A stretch of 64,000 bases of DNA from the NCBI RefSeq assembly GCF_002858715.1, contig NZ_PJZH01000009.1, positions 1-64,000 on the forward strand. Reading direction: 5' to 3'. Position 1 is the stretch's first letter. The number at the start of each line of letters is the position of its first letter. The DNA is from Chimaeribacter coloradensis. GTDB taxonomy: Bacteria; Pseudomonadota; Gammaproteobacteria; Enterobacterales; Enterobacteriaceae. A model generated the notes under the pieces. It was not told the origin of the DNA, did not search any database, and saw only the letters and a program-made list of their open reading frames with translations. Positions 42,750 to 53,700 of this stretch are shown here, piece after piece. The position numbers and the translations under genes were made by a program.

Positions 42750-44627
42750 ATGATGCAACGTTCTATCGCTACGGTCTCGGTTTCGGGGTCGTTGCCGGAA
42801 AAATTAACCGCGATCGCCGCCGCCGGGTTTGATGGCGTCGAAATCTTTGAAAATGATCTGCTCTGCTATCCCGGCTCACCGGCGGAGATCCGCCAGCGCT
42901 GCGATGACCTGGGGCTGGCGATTACGCTGTTCCAGCCGTTCCGCAATTTTGAGGGGAACCCGCGCGATCAGCTGGAGACCCACCTGGCGCGCGCACGCCT
43001 GAAGTTCGGCCTGATGGAGCAGCTCGGCTGTGACACCCTGCTGGTGTGCAGCCATGTCTCGCCACAGAGCAGCGCGGAGCGCGACGTGCAAATCGCCGAT
43101 CTGGCGCGCCTCGCCGCGCTGGCGGAGCAGCACGGGATGCGTGTCGGCTATGAGGCACTGGCCTGGGGCGCGCACGTCAACCATTACCGGCAGGCGTGGG
43201 ATCGCGTACGCGAGGTAGACAGCCCGGCGATGGGCATCGTGCTCGACAGCTTCCATGTGCTGGCGCTGGGCGACACGCTGGACGGGCTGGATGCGATCCC
43301 GCTGGAGAAGATCACCTTCCTGCAACTGGCCGATGCGCCGATGATGCAGATGAACACGCTGGAGTGGAGCCGCCACTTCCGCTGTTTCCCCGGCCAGGGC
43401 GAACTGCCGCTGGTGAAATTCGCCACGCAATTAACGCAAAAGGGCTACCGCGGGCCGTGGTCACTGGAGATTTTCAACGATACTTTCCGCGCAGAACCGG
43501 CCACGCCCACCGCGCAGGACGGCTACCGCTCGTTGCTCTATCTGGAGGAGCAGACCCGGCAGGCCCTGGCGCAGGCCAACGCCCCTGACATCCCGGAAGG
43601 GCTGTTTGCCTCCGCTGCGCTGCCGCATTACCACGGCGTCGACTTTATCGAATTCAGCGCCGGGGCGGACGACGCCCCTCTACTGGACGCGGGGCTGCAA
43701 CAGCTCGGGCTGGCGCACCGGGGTGACCACCGCACCAAAGCGGTGTCGCTGTACCAGAACGGCGCGGTTAACCTGATCGTCAACCGTGAGCCGGACAGCG
43801 CCGCCGCGGCTTACCATGAACGCCACGGCCTCTCGATGTGTGCGCTGGCGCTGAAGGTCGGGGGCGCGCCGCGCCTGCTGCAACGGGCGCAGGCATTCGG
43901 CTATGCCATTTATCCGCCGCAGGCCGGCCCGAATGAGCGGCCGATCCCGGCGGTCTGCCTGCCGGACGGCGGCCTGATCTACCTGATTGAGCAGGGCGGG
44001 CAGGCGGGCTGGTCACAGGATTTCCACCTGTATGATGCGCCGCCGCCTTCTGACAGCTGGCAAGGCATCGATCATCTGGCAATCGCTATCCCGGAAGGGA
44101 TGCGCCAGAACTGGGTAATGTTCCTGCGCAGCGTGCTGGGTTTTGAACTGGAAAGTATGCAGGAGATGAATGACCCGTTCGGCATTGTGCGCAGCCAACT
44201 GGCCCACAGCCCGGAAAACCGGGTGCGGCTGCCGCTGAATATCTCCCAGAGCCGCGAGACGCTGATCGCCCGTGCGGTGCAGCGTTACCACGGGGCGGGG
44301 CTGCAACACGCCGCCTTCGCCACCCGGGATATTTTCAGCGCCGTGCGCGCCGCCCGTGAGCGGGGGATGGGGCTGTTGCCGGTGCCGGAGAACTACTATC
44401 AGGATCTGGCCGCCCGCTTCGGGCTGGAGCAGGCATTTCTTGATGAGCTGGCGGCGCACCACCTGCTTTATGACCGGGACGGGCAGGGCGGCGAGCTGCT
44501 GCACGCTTACACCCAGCCCGTGGCCGACGGGCGCTTCTTCTTCGAGCTGCTGGAGCGGCGCGGCGGTTACGCCGGTTACGGCGAAGCCAACGCCGGGGTA
44601 CGGCTGACGATGCAGCAGCAGCCGTAG
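42750..44627 (+). CDS. 3-dehydroshikimate dehydratase fused to an HPPD-like VOC domain
   Basis: A 625-residue two-part enzyme. Residues 1 to about 285 form a xylose-isomerase-like TIM barrel as in QuiC/AsbF dehydroshikimate dehydratases, which make protocatechuate. Residues about 290-620 form two vicinal-oxygen-chelate repeats like 4-hydroxyphenylpyruvate dioxygenase, with a possible Fe(II) triad: His in GIDHLAIAI (about 440), His in LQHAAF (about 518) and Glu in FFELLERRGG (about 597). Known fusions of this kind need only the N-terminal activity for quinate or shikimate use; the role of the second domain is unclear. AAGGGG precedes ATG 42750. Divergent from a TetR gene. Confidence 0.85.
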   Translation: MMQRSIATVSVSGSLPEKLTAIAAAGFDGVEIFENDLLCYPGSPAEIRQRCDDLGLAITLFQPFRNFEGNPRDQLETHLARARLKFGLMEQLGCDTLLVCSHVSPQSSAERDVQIADLARLAALAEQHGMRVGYEALAWGAHVNHYRQAWDRVREVDSPAMGIVLDSFHVLALGDTLDGLDAIPLEKITFLQLADAPMMQMNTLEWSRHFRCFPGQGELPLVKFATQLTQKGYRGPWSLEIFNDTFRAEPATPTAQDGYRSLLYLEEQTRQALAQANAPDIPEGLFASAALPHYHGVDFIEFSAGADDAPLLDAGLQQLGLAHRGDHRTKAVSLYQNGAVNLIVNREPDSAAAAYHERHGLSMCALALKVGGAPRLLQRAQAFGYAIYPPQAGPNERPIPAVCLPDGGLIYLIEQGGQAGWSQDFHLYDAPPPSDSWQGIDHLAIAIPEGMRQNWVMFLRSVLGFELESMQEMNDPFGIVRSQLAHSPENRVRLPLNISQSRETLIARAVQRYHGAGLQHAAFATRDIFSAVRAARERGMGLLPVPENYYQDLAARFGLEQAFLDELAAHHLLYDRDGQGGELLHAYTQPVADGRFFFELLERRGGYAGYGEANAGVRLTMQQQP

Positions 44628-44636
44628 CGGCGCGGC

Positions 44637-45314
44637 TCAGCGCGTCAGGCGGTAGCCCTGCTCACGCCACAGGCCGGGCAGGGCGCGCATATCGCGGAAC
44701 GGCGTCACCAGTGGGTGGTCAATCACCGGGTTATGCGGGTCGGCACAGTAGTAGAATACCGGGATGCCTGCCGCGATCCCGGCCTGCGCACCGGCCACGG
44801 AGTCCTCTACCAGAATGCAGCGCGCCATCGGCACATCCATCTCACGCGCCGCATGGTGCAACAGGGCCGGGTCCGGCTTCCAGCGCTGCACATCATAGCC
44901 GCTGAACAGCCGGTGGCGGTCACCGTCGGTAAAGAACGGCAGTAACCCGGTGAGGCCGAGAGAGTGCTGCATCTTGCTGACCGGCCCGTTAGACACCACG
45001 CACACCGGCACCTCAATCTGCGCCAGCAGCTCGCGCGCGCCTTCAATCGCCACCAGCTCCTGATCAAACAGCCGCGCTACCTCCTGCCGGTAACGCGCCT
45101 CCATCTCCGCGACCGGGGCGTGTAAAGGATACTGCCGCCCGACCTGCTCAATGATGTCGTAAAGCTTCACCCCTTTGTATTTCTTAAACACCTCTTCCAG
45201 GGTCAGGGTGATGCCGTAATGCGCGAACATCTGCACATAGCCGCGGCTGCACAACACTTCGCTGTCTACCAGCGTCCCGTCACAATCAAAAAAGACACAC
45301 CCGGTATCACGCAT
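44637..45314 (-). CDS. yieH: HAD-family phosphatase YieH (6-phosphogluconate phosphatase-like)
   Basis: A 225-residue haloacid dehalogenase-type phosphatase. Motif I FFDCDGTLVDSE (with the nucleophile aspartate), motif II VVSNGP, motif III lysine in RWKPDP and motif IV VEDSVAGAQAG are all present. E. coli YieH hydrolyses 6-phosphogluconate among other sugar phosphates. ATG 45314 follows AAGGAGAACGG. Convergent with the preceding gene (9 bp between stops), divergent from adeP. Confidence 0.9.
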   Translation of the reverse strand: MRDTGCVFFDCDGTLVDSEVLCSRGYVQMFAHYGITLTLEEVFKKYKGVKLYDIIEQVGRQYPLHAPVAEMEARYRQEVARLFDQELVAIEGARELLAQIEVPVCVVSNGPVSKMQHSLGLTGLLPFFTDGDRHRLFSGYDVQRWKPDPALLHHAAREMDVPMARCILVEDSVAGAQAGIAAGIPVFYYCADPHNPVIDHPLVTPFRDMRALPGLWREQGYRLTR

Positions 45315-45426
45315 TCCGTTCTCCTTTTTCCCTGCCGGTCTGGCGGGGTGAATCACACCATTATTCCGTTCGCCGCCGTAATGACAATAAAAAAGGGTTC
45401 AGTGCCGCTTATGCATTTTTTGCGCG

Positions 45427-45442
45427 GCGGAAACGTTATCCT
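45427..45442 (+). promoter_or_regulatory. PurR-like box upstream of adeP
   Basis: GCGGAAACGTTATCCT matches the PurR consensus ACGCAAACGTTTNCNT at all but three positions and lies about 105 bp before adeP, an adenine permease. PurR control of purine transporters is established in E. coli. A short TCCTAT-N8-ATAGGA stem at 45487-45506 lies between the box and the gene. Confidence 0.5.
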
Positions 45443-45546
45443 GCGGGAAAAATCCGCGAAAAAAAGTGTGAGGGCTGCGTCAAAACTCCTATTTTTTGTT
45501 ATAGGATAGCCCCGACCCTCCTTTTCCCTCTTCGGAAATTTGATAA

Positions 45547-46884
45547 ATGAGCAAACCACAACCAAGCGCGGCTGATGATCACGGCCTGCTTGAGCGCGTA
45601 TTCAAGCTGAAGCAGCACGGGACCACGGCACGTACTGAAGTGATTGCCGGCCTGACTACTTTCCTGACCATGGTCTATATCGTGTTTGTTAACCCGCAGA
45701 TCCTCGGGGTGGCAGGCATGGATGTCCGGGCCGTGTTCGTCACCACCTGCCTGATTGCCGCGTTCGGCAGCATCTTTATGGGCCTGCTGGCCAACCTGCC
45801 GGTCGCCCTGGCCCCGGCGATGGGCCTGAACGCCTTCTTCGCCTTTGTGGTGGTCGGCGCGATGGGCATTTCATGGCAAGTGGCAATGGGTGCTATTTTC
45901 TGGGGCGCAATCGGTTTCCTGCTGCTGACCCTGTTCCGCATCCGCTACTGGATGATTGCCAACATCCCGGTCAGCCTGCGCGTGGGGATCACCAGCGGCA
46001 TCGGGCTGTTTATCGGCATGATGGGGCTGAAAAATGCCGGCATCATCGTGGCGAACCCGGACACCATTGTGACCATCGGCAACCTCGCCTCCCATAACGT
46101 GCTGCTGGGCATCCTGGGCTTCTTTATCATTGCCATTCTGGCCTCGCGCAATATCCATGCGGCGGTGCTGGTGTCGATTGTGGTCACCACGCTGTGTGGC
46201 TGGGCAATTGGTGACGTGAAGTACGGCGGGATTGTGGCGCTGCCGCCGAGCATCACCTCCGTGGTGGGCCAGGTCGATCTGGCCGGGGCGCTCAATATTG
46301 GGCTGGCGGGCGTGATCTTCTCCTTTATGCTGGTGAACCTGTTTGACTCCTCCGGCACCCTGATTGGCGTCACCGACAAAGCGGGCCTGGCGGATGCCAA
46401 AGGCAAATTCCCGCGCATGAAACAGGCGCTGTTTGTGGACAGCATCAGCTCGGTGGTGGGCGCGTATGTCGGCACCTCTTCGGTCACCGCCTATATCGAA
46501 AGCTCCTCCGGCGTCTCCGTGGGCGGCCGCACTGGCCTGACGGCGGTGGTGGTCGGCATCCTGTTCCTGCTGGTGATCTTTATCTCGCCGCTGGCCGGGA
46601 TGGTGCCGGCCTATGCCGCTGCCGGGGCGCTGATCTACGTCGGCGTACTGATGACCTCCAGCCTGGCGCGCGTCACCTGGGACGATTTGACCGAAGCCGT
46701 TCCGGCCTTTATCACCGCGGTGATGATGCCGTTCAGCTTCTCAATCACCGAAGGCATTGCGCTGGGCTTTATCTCCTACTGTGTGATGAAACTCGGCACC
46801 GGGCGCTGGAAAGAGATCAACCCGTGCGTGATCGTGGTTGCGCTGCTGTTTGTGCTGAAAATCGCGTTTATCGACGCCCACTAA
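45547..46884 (+). CDS. adeP: adenine permease AdeP (YieG)
   Basis: A 445-residue inner-membrane purine transporter of the NCS2/AzgA group with about twelve or more membrane segments. Conserved motifs are TFLTMVYIVFVNP, ALAPAMGLNAFFAF, TSVTAYIESSSGVSVGGRTGLTAVV and the C-terminal FSITEGIALGFISY. Length and sequence agree with E. coli AdeP, a proton-coupled high-affinity adenine importer. Followed by a shared terminator. Confidence 0.93.
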   Translation: MSKPQPSAADDHGLLERVFKLKQHGTTARTEVIAGLTTFLTMVYIVFVNPQILGVAGMDVRAVFVTTCLIAAFGSIFMGLLANLPVALAPAMGLNAFFAFVVVGAMGISWQVAMGAIFWGAIGFLLLTLFRIRYWMIANIPVSLRVGITSGIGLFIGMMGLKNAGIIVANPDTIVTIGNLASHNVLLGILGFFIIAILASRNIHAAVLVSIVVTTLCGWAIGDVKYGGIVALPPSITSVVGQVDLAGALNIGLAGVIFSFMLVNLFDSSGTLIGVTDKAGLADAKGKFPRMKQALFVDSISSVVGAYVGTSSVTAYIESSSGVSVGGRTGLTAVVVGILFLLVIFISPLAGMVPAYAAAGALIYVGVLMTSSLARVTWDDLTEAVPAFITAVMMPFSFSITEGIALGFISYCVMKLGTGRWKEINPCVIVVALLFVLKIAFIDAH

Positions 46885-46901
46885 GGGTTGCACTGACACA
46901 C

Positions 46902-46932
46902 AAAAAGGCCGATCGTCCGATCGGCCTTTTTT
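46902..46932. terminator. bidirectional terminator between adeP and chrR
   Basis: AAAAAGGCCGATCG-TC-CGATCGGCCTTTTTT: a 9-bp GC-rich stem with A and T tracts on both sides, serving the convergent adeP and chrR genes. Confidence 0.92.
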
Positions 46933-46950
46933 ATGGGCGGCGGGCGGTGA

Positions 46951-47520
46951 TCAGCCGCTGACTTTCTGAATATACTGGCCGAACGCCGTGAGCTGGCCGC
47001 GGAGGAAATCGAGCGTGCTCTGGTCAATGACTTCGCCGAGCTGCTCATCCACTTTGTTCTGAATCACCCCACCCATAAACTCCGGTTTGTTCATCACCAG
47101 CGCATCGAGATAGACCAGAATCTGGCGCAGATGGTATTGGCAGCGCGCGCCGCCAATCGCCCCCATTGAGCTGGTCTGGATCGCCACCGGCTTCTTCGCC
47201 AGCGGCTGTTGCGGCAGGCGCGAGATCCAGTCAATCGCATTTTTCAGGCCGCCCGGCACCGAATAGTTATATTCCGGGGTCACGATGATCACGCCGTCCG
47301 CTTTCTGGATCTGCGCCGCGATCTCCTCAACCTGTGAGGGGAACCCCTCTTCCTGCTGGTGGTCGGCGTCATACACCGGGATGCCGCCAATAGAGGGCAA
47401 CGCGCTGATGGTCATGCCCTCCGGGGCCAGTTTCGGCAGGGTGCGCGCCACCATCGCGTTGTATGAACCTTTGCGCAGGCTGCCGAGCAGGGTAACGATA
47501 TGCAGGGGTTGAGCAGACAT
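46951..47520 (-). CDS. chrR: NADPH-dependent FMN reductase ChrR (YieF)
   Basis: A 189-residue dimeric flavoenzyme that reduces quinones and, in E. coli, chromate by two-electron transfer. The FMN-binding loop LLGSLRKGSYNAMVART, the PEYNYSVPGGLKNAIDW motif and the QTSSMGAIGGARCQYHLRQ tetramer loop match E. coli. ATG 47520 follows AAGGAG; the frame stays open far upstream without homology. Confidence 0.93.
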   Translation of the reverse strand: MSAQPLHIVTLLGSLRKGSYNAMVARTLPKLAPEGMTISALPSIGGIPVYDADHQQEEGFPSQVEEIAAQIQKADGVIIVTPEYNYSVPGGLKNAIDWISRLPQQPLAKKPVAIQTSSMGAIGGARCQYHLRQILVYLDALVMNKPEFMGGVIQNKVDEQLGEVIDQSTLDFLRGQLTAFGQYIQKVSG

Positions 47521-47624
47521 CCGGGACTCCTTATAAAAAGAGAAAAGGGCGGGCCGGAAAAGGCGCGCCGGAGAAGTTTCCTGATTAAGCGTAGCAGATA
47601 GCGGAAACGGCCCCGGCGACGGGA

Positions 47625-48344
47625 TCAGCGGGTGGGCGGCAGGCTGAGCAGCTTCATAAAGTGCGAGGAGAGGGGCTGCTGGGCGTTCTCCTGAATCTGG
47701 CTGAAGCCGCGGTCGGGGTGGAAGCGCCACTGCACCATCCGCCCCAGCGTCGGGGACTGCGCGCAGGCCCAGGCAAACAGGGAGTCGCTGTCGCTGGCGA
47801 CCTGCACATCGGGCAGCACGCTGGAGCGCAGCCGCCCCGAGGCCGGGTGCAGCCGCACCGTCTCCAGCCCGCTGTTACCCAGCCCGGAGAGCTTCAGGAT
47901 GCTCTGGCGGATGCACCAGAGCTGGGTGGCGGCTTCCATTGGCTCATTCTGCTCCGCCACCCACGCCAGCTCGGCAGAGCTCAGGTTCTCTTTGTGCAGT
48001 TGCAGGATGCGGCTGCTGCGCGCGCGGATCACTTCCATATCCAGCCCCACTTTGCCTTCGCTGCTCAGCATCACGCCCAGCGTGTTCCCGGCGTAAGCCA
48101 GGCTGAAGTCGGGCAGGTTGGTGTCGGCAAAACAGGGGCGGCCGCTGGGCGGGGTGATCATTTTCGGCAAGAGCGGGATGCCATAAAAATAGGCCATCAT
48201 TTCAGCCAGCAGCACGCGGCCATACAGGTAGCGCTGCCGCCGTTTCACTGAAAACGCCGCCGCAGCAGCCACCAGCTCGGGATTAAGCCGCCGCACGTCC
48301 GGCATGGTGTCGGACAGGGTCCATTTCGCGTAATGGCACGCCAT
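47625..48344 (-). CDS. yieE: YieE-like phosphopantetheinyl-transferase superfamily protein
   Basis: A 239-residue protein homologous to E. coli YieE by sequence and position next to chrR. The fold of Sfp/AcpT-type 4'-phosphopantetheinyl transferases is recognisable: RQRYLYGRVLLAEMM, SLAYAGNTLGVMLS and VGLDMEVI with the metal-binding aspartate. The catalytic W-x3-E-x3-K motif is degenerate, reading WCIRQSILKL with Arg-Gln in place of Lys-Glu. E. coli YieE is changed at the same place, so the whole subgroup may lack normal activity. Confidence 0.85.
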   Translation of the reverse strand: MACHYAKWTLSDTMPDVRRLNPELVAAAAAFSVKRRQRYLYGRVLLAEMMAYFYGIPLLPKMITPPSGRPCFADTNLPDFSLAYAGNTLGVMLSSEGKVGLDMEVIRARSSRILQLHKENLSSAELAWVAEQNEPMEAATQLWCIRQSILKLSGLGNSGLETVRLHPASGRLRSSVLPDVQVASDSDSLFAWACAQSPTLGRMVQWRFHPDRGFSQIQENAQQPLSSHFMKLLSLPPTR

Positions 48345-48673
48345 TGTTCACTCCCTGATAATGGTTCGCACATAAATTGACGTATTTTACTAAAAATATC
48401 ACCCGCCGGGTGAGGGCTGCACGGGGATGACCGGGACAGGCGGGAAAACCACCACACTTTACGCCTGACGGCTCCGGCTGGGCAGCGGCAAAGGTGACGG
48501 CGCTCGCATAATTATAATTAAAACTCACGGCTCTGCCGACCCTTTCTGCTCATCCCCTTGATTACAGTAGCTTACATGGAAAGTGAGTATTTACTATCAA
48601 AATAAAGTTGTGGGTTTACCCGCCGATATCCGTTGCACAGCTATTTGGCTTCTTGTCGGTGAGTATCGCGAAC
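48345..48673. other. yieE-chemoreceptor divergent intergenic region
   Basis: A 329-bp gap without a gene. It must contain the promoters of yieE and the chemoreceptor, but I find no convincing sigma-28 (TAAA-N15-GCCGATAA) site; a TAAA with GCCGACCC only 12 bases away (near 48520-48540) is too close. yidZ, which follows yieE in E. coli, is absent. Confidence 0.5.
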
Positions 48674-50569
48674 ATGTTAAAAACAACGCAGGCCCGGTTT
48701 ACTCTGTTAATCAGCGTGCTTTTTGCTGCGCTGCTGATTATTACGCTGATAGTGATTCAGATATTTATTGCCCCCAAACTCAAGCACAGCGAAAGCGTGC
48801 TGGTCTCCGGGAACGTCGAGCGCATCGCGACAGCGGTCAACGACCGGATGAACCGGGTCGAGACGCAGGCGCGCAGCATCACCCAGACCGCCACGCTGAT
48901 GGACAGCGTCTCTATCGACGCCCTGTTGCCGGGGCTGATTGACCAGTACGGTGACACCAACGTGTTCGGCGGCGGCGTCTGGCCGCTGCCCTACATGCGC
49001 GATGCGGTGCGCGACAAGTTCAGCACCTTCTATGCCCGCGGTGAGGACGGCAAACTGCTGTTCAATGAAACCTGGAACGGCGGCGCCTCTCCCAATTACT
49101 ACGACCAGCCCTGGTTCCGTGACGGCATGAAAGCCTCGCGCGGGGCGTGTGCCTGGGCAAAAGCCTATCAGGACAGCGCCAGCCCGCAGCCGCGCACCAA
49201 CTGTGCGATGGCGATCTATAAAGGGGACAAGGCGTGGGGCGTCTCCACCATCGACGTGACGCTCGGCTTCTTTAATACGCTGGTGAAAGAGCAGGAGCAG
49301 GTGATTCAGGGCCGCATCCTGATTGTCGAGCAGGACGGGAAAATCGTCGGCAGCAGCGACACGGCACAGACCGGCAGCCTGAAAAACCTGGCGGACCTCC
49401 GCTCCCCGATGGCGCGGCAGGTGAAAGAGATGCTGGCGACCATCGGCGAAAAGCGCCAGGCTGAGGCGGAATTTGAGGTGGACGGCGAATCGCACACCCT
49501 GTTCCTGCGGAATATCGAACACAGCCCGTGGTTTATCGCCACTGACTTGCCGACCCGCCTGCTGGTGAAGCAGAGCAACAGCGTGCTGCTGAGCCTGGCG
49601 GCGGTGCAGGTGCCGGTGATGCTGATCCTGCTGGCGTTCCTGATCGTCACCCTGCGGCTGTTTATGCGGCGTCTGGCGGCGTTGCGCGACAATATCACCG
49701 CGCTTTCGGCAGGCGGCGCGGACTTAACCCAGCGGCTGCCGGAGAGCACCAGCCCGGAATTCAACGCCATTAATCACAGCTTCAACGGCTTCCTGGCCCA
49801 CCTGCAACAGATCCTGCGGCAGGTCGGCGAAAGCAGCCTGACCATCGCCTCCGCCGCGCGCGAAATTGCCGGCGGCAATATGGATTTGTCCGCGCGCACT
49901 GAAGATCAGGCCAGCTCGATTGAAGAGACCGCCGCCTCGATGGAGCAGCTCACCAGCACCGTGAAGCAGAACGCCAACAACGCCGAACATGCCAACCAAC
50001 TGGCGCGCGACGCCTCCGGCGTGGCAGAAAAAGGCAGCAGCGTGGTGAGCCAGGTGGTGGACACCATGGGGTCGATCAACCGTTCGTCGCAGAAGATTGT
50101 GGACATCATCAGCGTGATCGACAGCATCGCCTTCCAGACCAATATCCTGGCGCTGAACGCGGCGGTGGAAGCGGCGCGCGCCGGTGAACAGGGGCGCGGC
50201 TTCGCGGTGGTGGCAGCGGAAGTACGCAGCCTGGCACAGCGGTCGGCCACGTCTGCGCGTGAGATCAAGAAACTGATTGAGGACTCGGTGGCAGACATCA
50301 CCCTCGGCACCGAACTGGTGGCGACGGCGGGCCACACCATGCAGGATCTGCGGCAAGGGGTGAATAATGTGGCAACGCTGATGAATGAGATCCTCTCCTC
50401 CAGCCAGGAGCAGAGCCTCGGCATTGAGCAGGTCAACCTGGCGATTAACCAGCTCGACGGTACCACCCAGCAAAACGCCGCGCTGGTGGAGCAGGTCTCC
50501 GCCGCCGCCCAGGCGATGCAAGAGCAGACGCAGCAACTCGAGAGTGTGGTGAACGGCTTTAAACTCTGA
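48674..50569 (+). CDS. methyl-accepting chemotaxis protein with dCache-type sensor
   Basis: A 631-residue transmembrane chemoreceptor. Membrane helix 1 is at about 8-33 and a large periplasmic double-Cache domain at about 35-300 ([57 protein letters not shown]). Membrane helix 2 is near 305-330, followed by a HAMP domain and the MCP signalling coiled coil, whose tip [31 protein letters not shown] sits near 480-510. There is no NWETF-type CheR/CheB docking peptide at the end. The ligand is unknown; dCache receptors often sense amino acids or organic acids. Start 48674 chosen from the N-terminal helix; the ribosome binding site is weak. Confidence 0.9.
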   Translation: MLKTTQARFTLLISVLFAALLIITLIVIQIFIAPKLKHSESVLVSGNVERIATAVNDRMNRVETQARSITQTATLMDSVSIDALLPGLIDQYGDTNVFGGGVWPLPYMRDAVRDKFSTFYARGEDGKLLFNETWNGGASPNYYDQPWFRDGMKASRGACAWAKAYQDSASPQPRTNCAMAIYKGDKAWGVSTIDVTLGFFNTLVKEQEQVIQGRILIVEQDGKIVGSSDTAQTGSLKNLADLRSPMARQVKEMLATIGEKRQAEAEFEVDGESHTLFLRNIEHSPWFIATDLPTRLLVKQSNSVLLSLAAVQVPVMLILLAFLIVTLRLFMRRLAALRDNITALSAGGADLTQRLPESTSPEFNAINHSFNGFLAHLQQILRQVGESSLTIASAAREIAGGNMDLSARTEDQASSIEETAASMEQLTSTVKQNANNAEHANQLARDASGVAEKGSSVVSQVVDTMGSINRSSQKIVDIISVIDSIAFQTNILALNAAVEAARAGEQGRGFAVVAAEVRSLAQRSATSAREIKKLIEDSVADITLGTELVATAGHTMQDLRQGVNNVATLMNEILSSSQEQSLGIEQVNLAINQLDGTTQQNAALVEQVSAAAQAMQEQTQQLESVVNGFKL

Positions 50570-50592
50570 CTTTCCTTATTTTCCCTCCCCGG

Positions 50593-50617
50593 CCGGCCTG
50601 TTTATCAGGCCGGTTTT
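50593..50617 (+). terminator. terminator after the chemoreceptor gene
   Basis: CCGGCCTG-TTTAT-CAGGCCGG stem followed by six T, 25 bp after the stop codon. Confidence 0.92.
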
Positions 50618-50791
50618 TTATAATGAGATAAATAGTTATTGGTCTCAGTGATATTTTATATCTAATTAATAAAAGTGTTATTAGATATAAATAATGAAAT
50701 TCTTATCTTTTTATTAAAATGCGCGTTTTACACCCAAATTATCGCCTTGATCAATAGATCATCAATGACGCATTTTATAAAGGGTAGGATC

Positions 50792-53700
50792 GTGAGACTT
50801 ATCGCATTACTTCAGGTATTTTTACAATTAATTAACCCCTTATTTCTGGCCTCTCTGTTTTCCTTTTCTGCACAAGCAGAAGAACGCCCGGCGGTTTTTT
50901 CCGATCCGGCAAAAAACAGCCCAGCGGGAAAAGAGAAAACAGAGAGTACACAAGAGAGGCTGGCTACCGTGGCGGCCGAGTCCGGCGCACTGCTGCAAAG
51001 TGACTCCGCCTCAGACAGCCTGAAAAACCGGGCGATCTCTGCCTCCACGGCCGCCGCTGCGGACAGCGTTGAAGGCTGGCTTAACCAGTTCGGCACGGCG
51101 CGGGTCAAGGCCATGACCGATGAAGACTTCAGCTTTGACGGCACCGAAGCGGATGTGCTGGTGCCGCTGTATGATAATCAGCGTAACCTGCTGTTTACTC
51201 AGTTAGGCGCGCGCCGGGTTGATGACCGCAATATTATTAATATCGGCCTGGGCCACCGTTATTTCTCGGATAACTGGATGGCCGGTACCAACGTCTTTTA
51301 CGACCGGCAAATTTCCGGTAATGGTCACCAGCGCCTGGGTCTCGGCGCAGAATTAGGCTGGGATTATTTTAAACTCGCCACGAATGGTTATTTCCGCTTA
51401 TCTGACTGGATGGCCTCTTCCCGGTATCAGGATTATGACGAACGTGCCGCGAATGGGTTTGATATCCGTGCCGAAGGCTATTTCCCGAGCTGGCCGCATC
51501 TGGGTGCCAGCGTGATGTATGAGAAATATTATGGCGATCAGGTGGCGCTGTTTAATGAAGATGAGCGCGAGAAAGACCCTTACGCCTTTAACCTTGGGCT
51601 GAATTACACGCCTTTCCCGCTGCTGACCGTCGGCGTTAACCAGAAGTTAGGCAAAGCCGACCAGCAGGATACCCAGTTTAACCTGGCCCTGACCTATGCA
51701 CCCGGGGTGGCACTGGATAAGCAGCTCGACCCGGGCCAGGTGGCGGCGCGCCGCACGCTGCGCGGCGGCCGCCTGGATCTGGTAGAGCGTAACAACAATA
51801 TTGTGCTGGAGTACCGCAAAAAACAGACCCTTTCCCTGGCCCTGCCGGAGAAAGTGGAAGGCAATGAAGCGGCAGTGCTGCCGCTGGCGGTCACGGTAAA
51901 AAGCCAGCATGGGCTGGATTACATCGAGTGGCAGGATGCAGAACTGGTGCGTCAGGGTGGCGCGATTCTCACCACGGCACCGGGGCAGTATGCCATCCGC
52001 CTGCCGCACTACCAGTTCAGCGGCGTGAACAGCTACACCGTCTCCGCGGTGGCCCATGATAAAGAGGGCAACACCTCCAACAGCAGCAGCATGGTCGTGA
52101 ACGTCACCGGCTTTGATCTTCAGTCAATCCGCTCTGCGACCACGTCGTCCTCCGCTGCGTTGCCGGCTGACGGCAAGTCGCAGGCGGATATTCAGGTCGC
52201 ACTGACCTCGGCCGGCGGCCAGCCGGCCACCGGGCTGGCCGATCAGTTAAGCGCCATCGTGACGCCGCGCAACGCCGGCCTGAAGGCCAATGTCAGCGCG
52301 GCTCCTGCCGTAAGCCGCAGCCCGGTGCTGACCGGCTTCACCGAAGGGGCGGCCGGGGTCTATCACAGTACCTTTACCAGCGGCACCGAAGCAGGCACGG
52401 CAGAGATTCAGCCGCTGCTGATGAACGTGAAGCTGGCAAAAACCACCATCACGCAACAGAGCGTGGCGATTATTCCGGCCATTGAGGCTGTGACGGCATC
52501 CGGCATTACCGCGCTGGCGAATGACAGCGACCCGATCACCGTCACTGCCCGCGTCCTGACGCAAAACGGCACGCCGCACGCCGGGGCCACCGTGTTCTGG
52601 CAGGCTGACAATGCTGCCGCTACGCTCTCCGCCGCGCAAAGTGTCAGTGATGAAAACGGGCTGGCGACCGTCATGGTACGCAGTAAACAGGTGATCGCGA
52701 CGACCGTTTCTGCCCGGCTGGAGCAGGGCGAGGCGAAAAACAGTGAGCGGCTGGCCTTTACGGCCGACAGCGCCACCGCGCTGGTGAAACAGCTGGATCT
52801 CAGTAAAACGCAGGCGGTGGCCAATAACAACGATCAGGTCGTTGTGACAGCGCAGGTCACGGATGCCACCGGCCACCCGCTGGAGAAGAGCAGCGTGAAA
52901 TGGGCCGTTGATCAGGGCAGCGCGACGCTGAGCGCCGCAGAAACGGAAACCGATGCGCAGGGCAATGCCACCGTTACCCTGACTTCGGCGAAAGCCGGGC
53001 AGGTGGTGATTTCTGCCCAGACCGGCAACAGCGCCGCCGTCACCAGCGCACCTGTGACCTTTGCGGGCGACCACGCCACGGTGAAAGTTACTGCCGTGAC
53101 GCCGGGCAAAACCGCCGCCGTGGCGGATGGCCAGGAGAGCATCATCTACACCGCAACCGTCACCGACAGCCAGGGTAACCCGCTGGCGGACGCTGTGGTG
53201 AACTGGCAGAGCACCCCGGCAACGGCGCAGCTTTCCGTTGCCAGTTCCACCACCAACGCCCAGGGTCAGGCGCAGGTCAGCGTCAGCGTCAGCTCAACCG
53301 TCGCCGGTAAGGTGGTAGTGACGGCCCAAACCGGGCAGAGCGCCGCGTACTACGCGCCGGAGGTGATGTTTACCGCTGACAGCCGCAGCGCGAAAGTCAG
53401 CGCACCGCAGGCCAGTAAAACCAGTGCCGTGGCCAACACCACCGATTCGGTAGTGCTGACCACCACGGTCACCGATGCCCATAACAACCCGGTACCGAAC
53501 CAGCCTGTGGACTGGCAGGTCAGCCCGGCGACCGGCTCGCTCTCGTCTGCCCAGACCACCACGGACGAGCAGGGTGTGGCGCGCGTGACGCTCACCTCCG
53601 GCACTGCCGGCAGTTATCAGGTGACCGCCGCCGTGGGTTCACAGCAGGCGACCTCCGGCAGCCTCACCTTTACCGCTGATGCCCAGAGTGCGCGTCTGGC

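Noticed and set aside
48519-48540. Sigma-28-like promoter before the chemoreceptor
   Set aside because: TAAA and GCCGA are present but 12 bp apart instead of 15, and the end does not match GCCGATAA.
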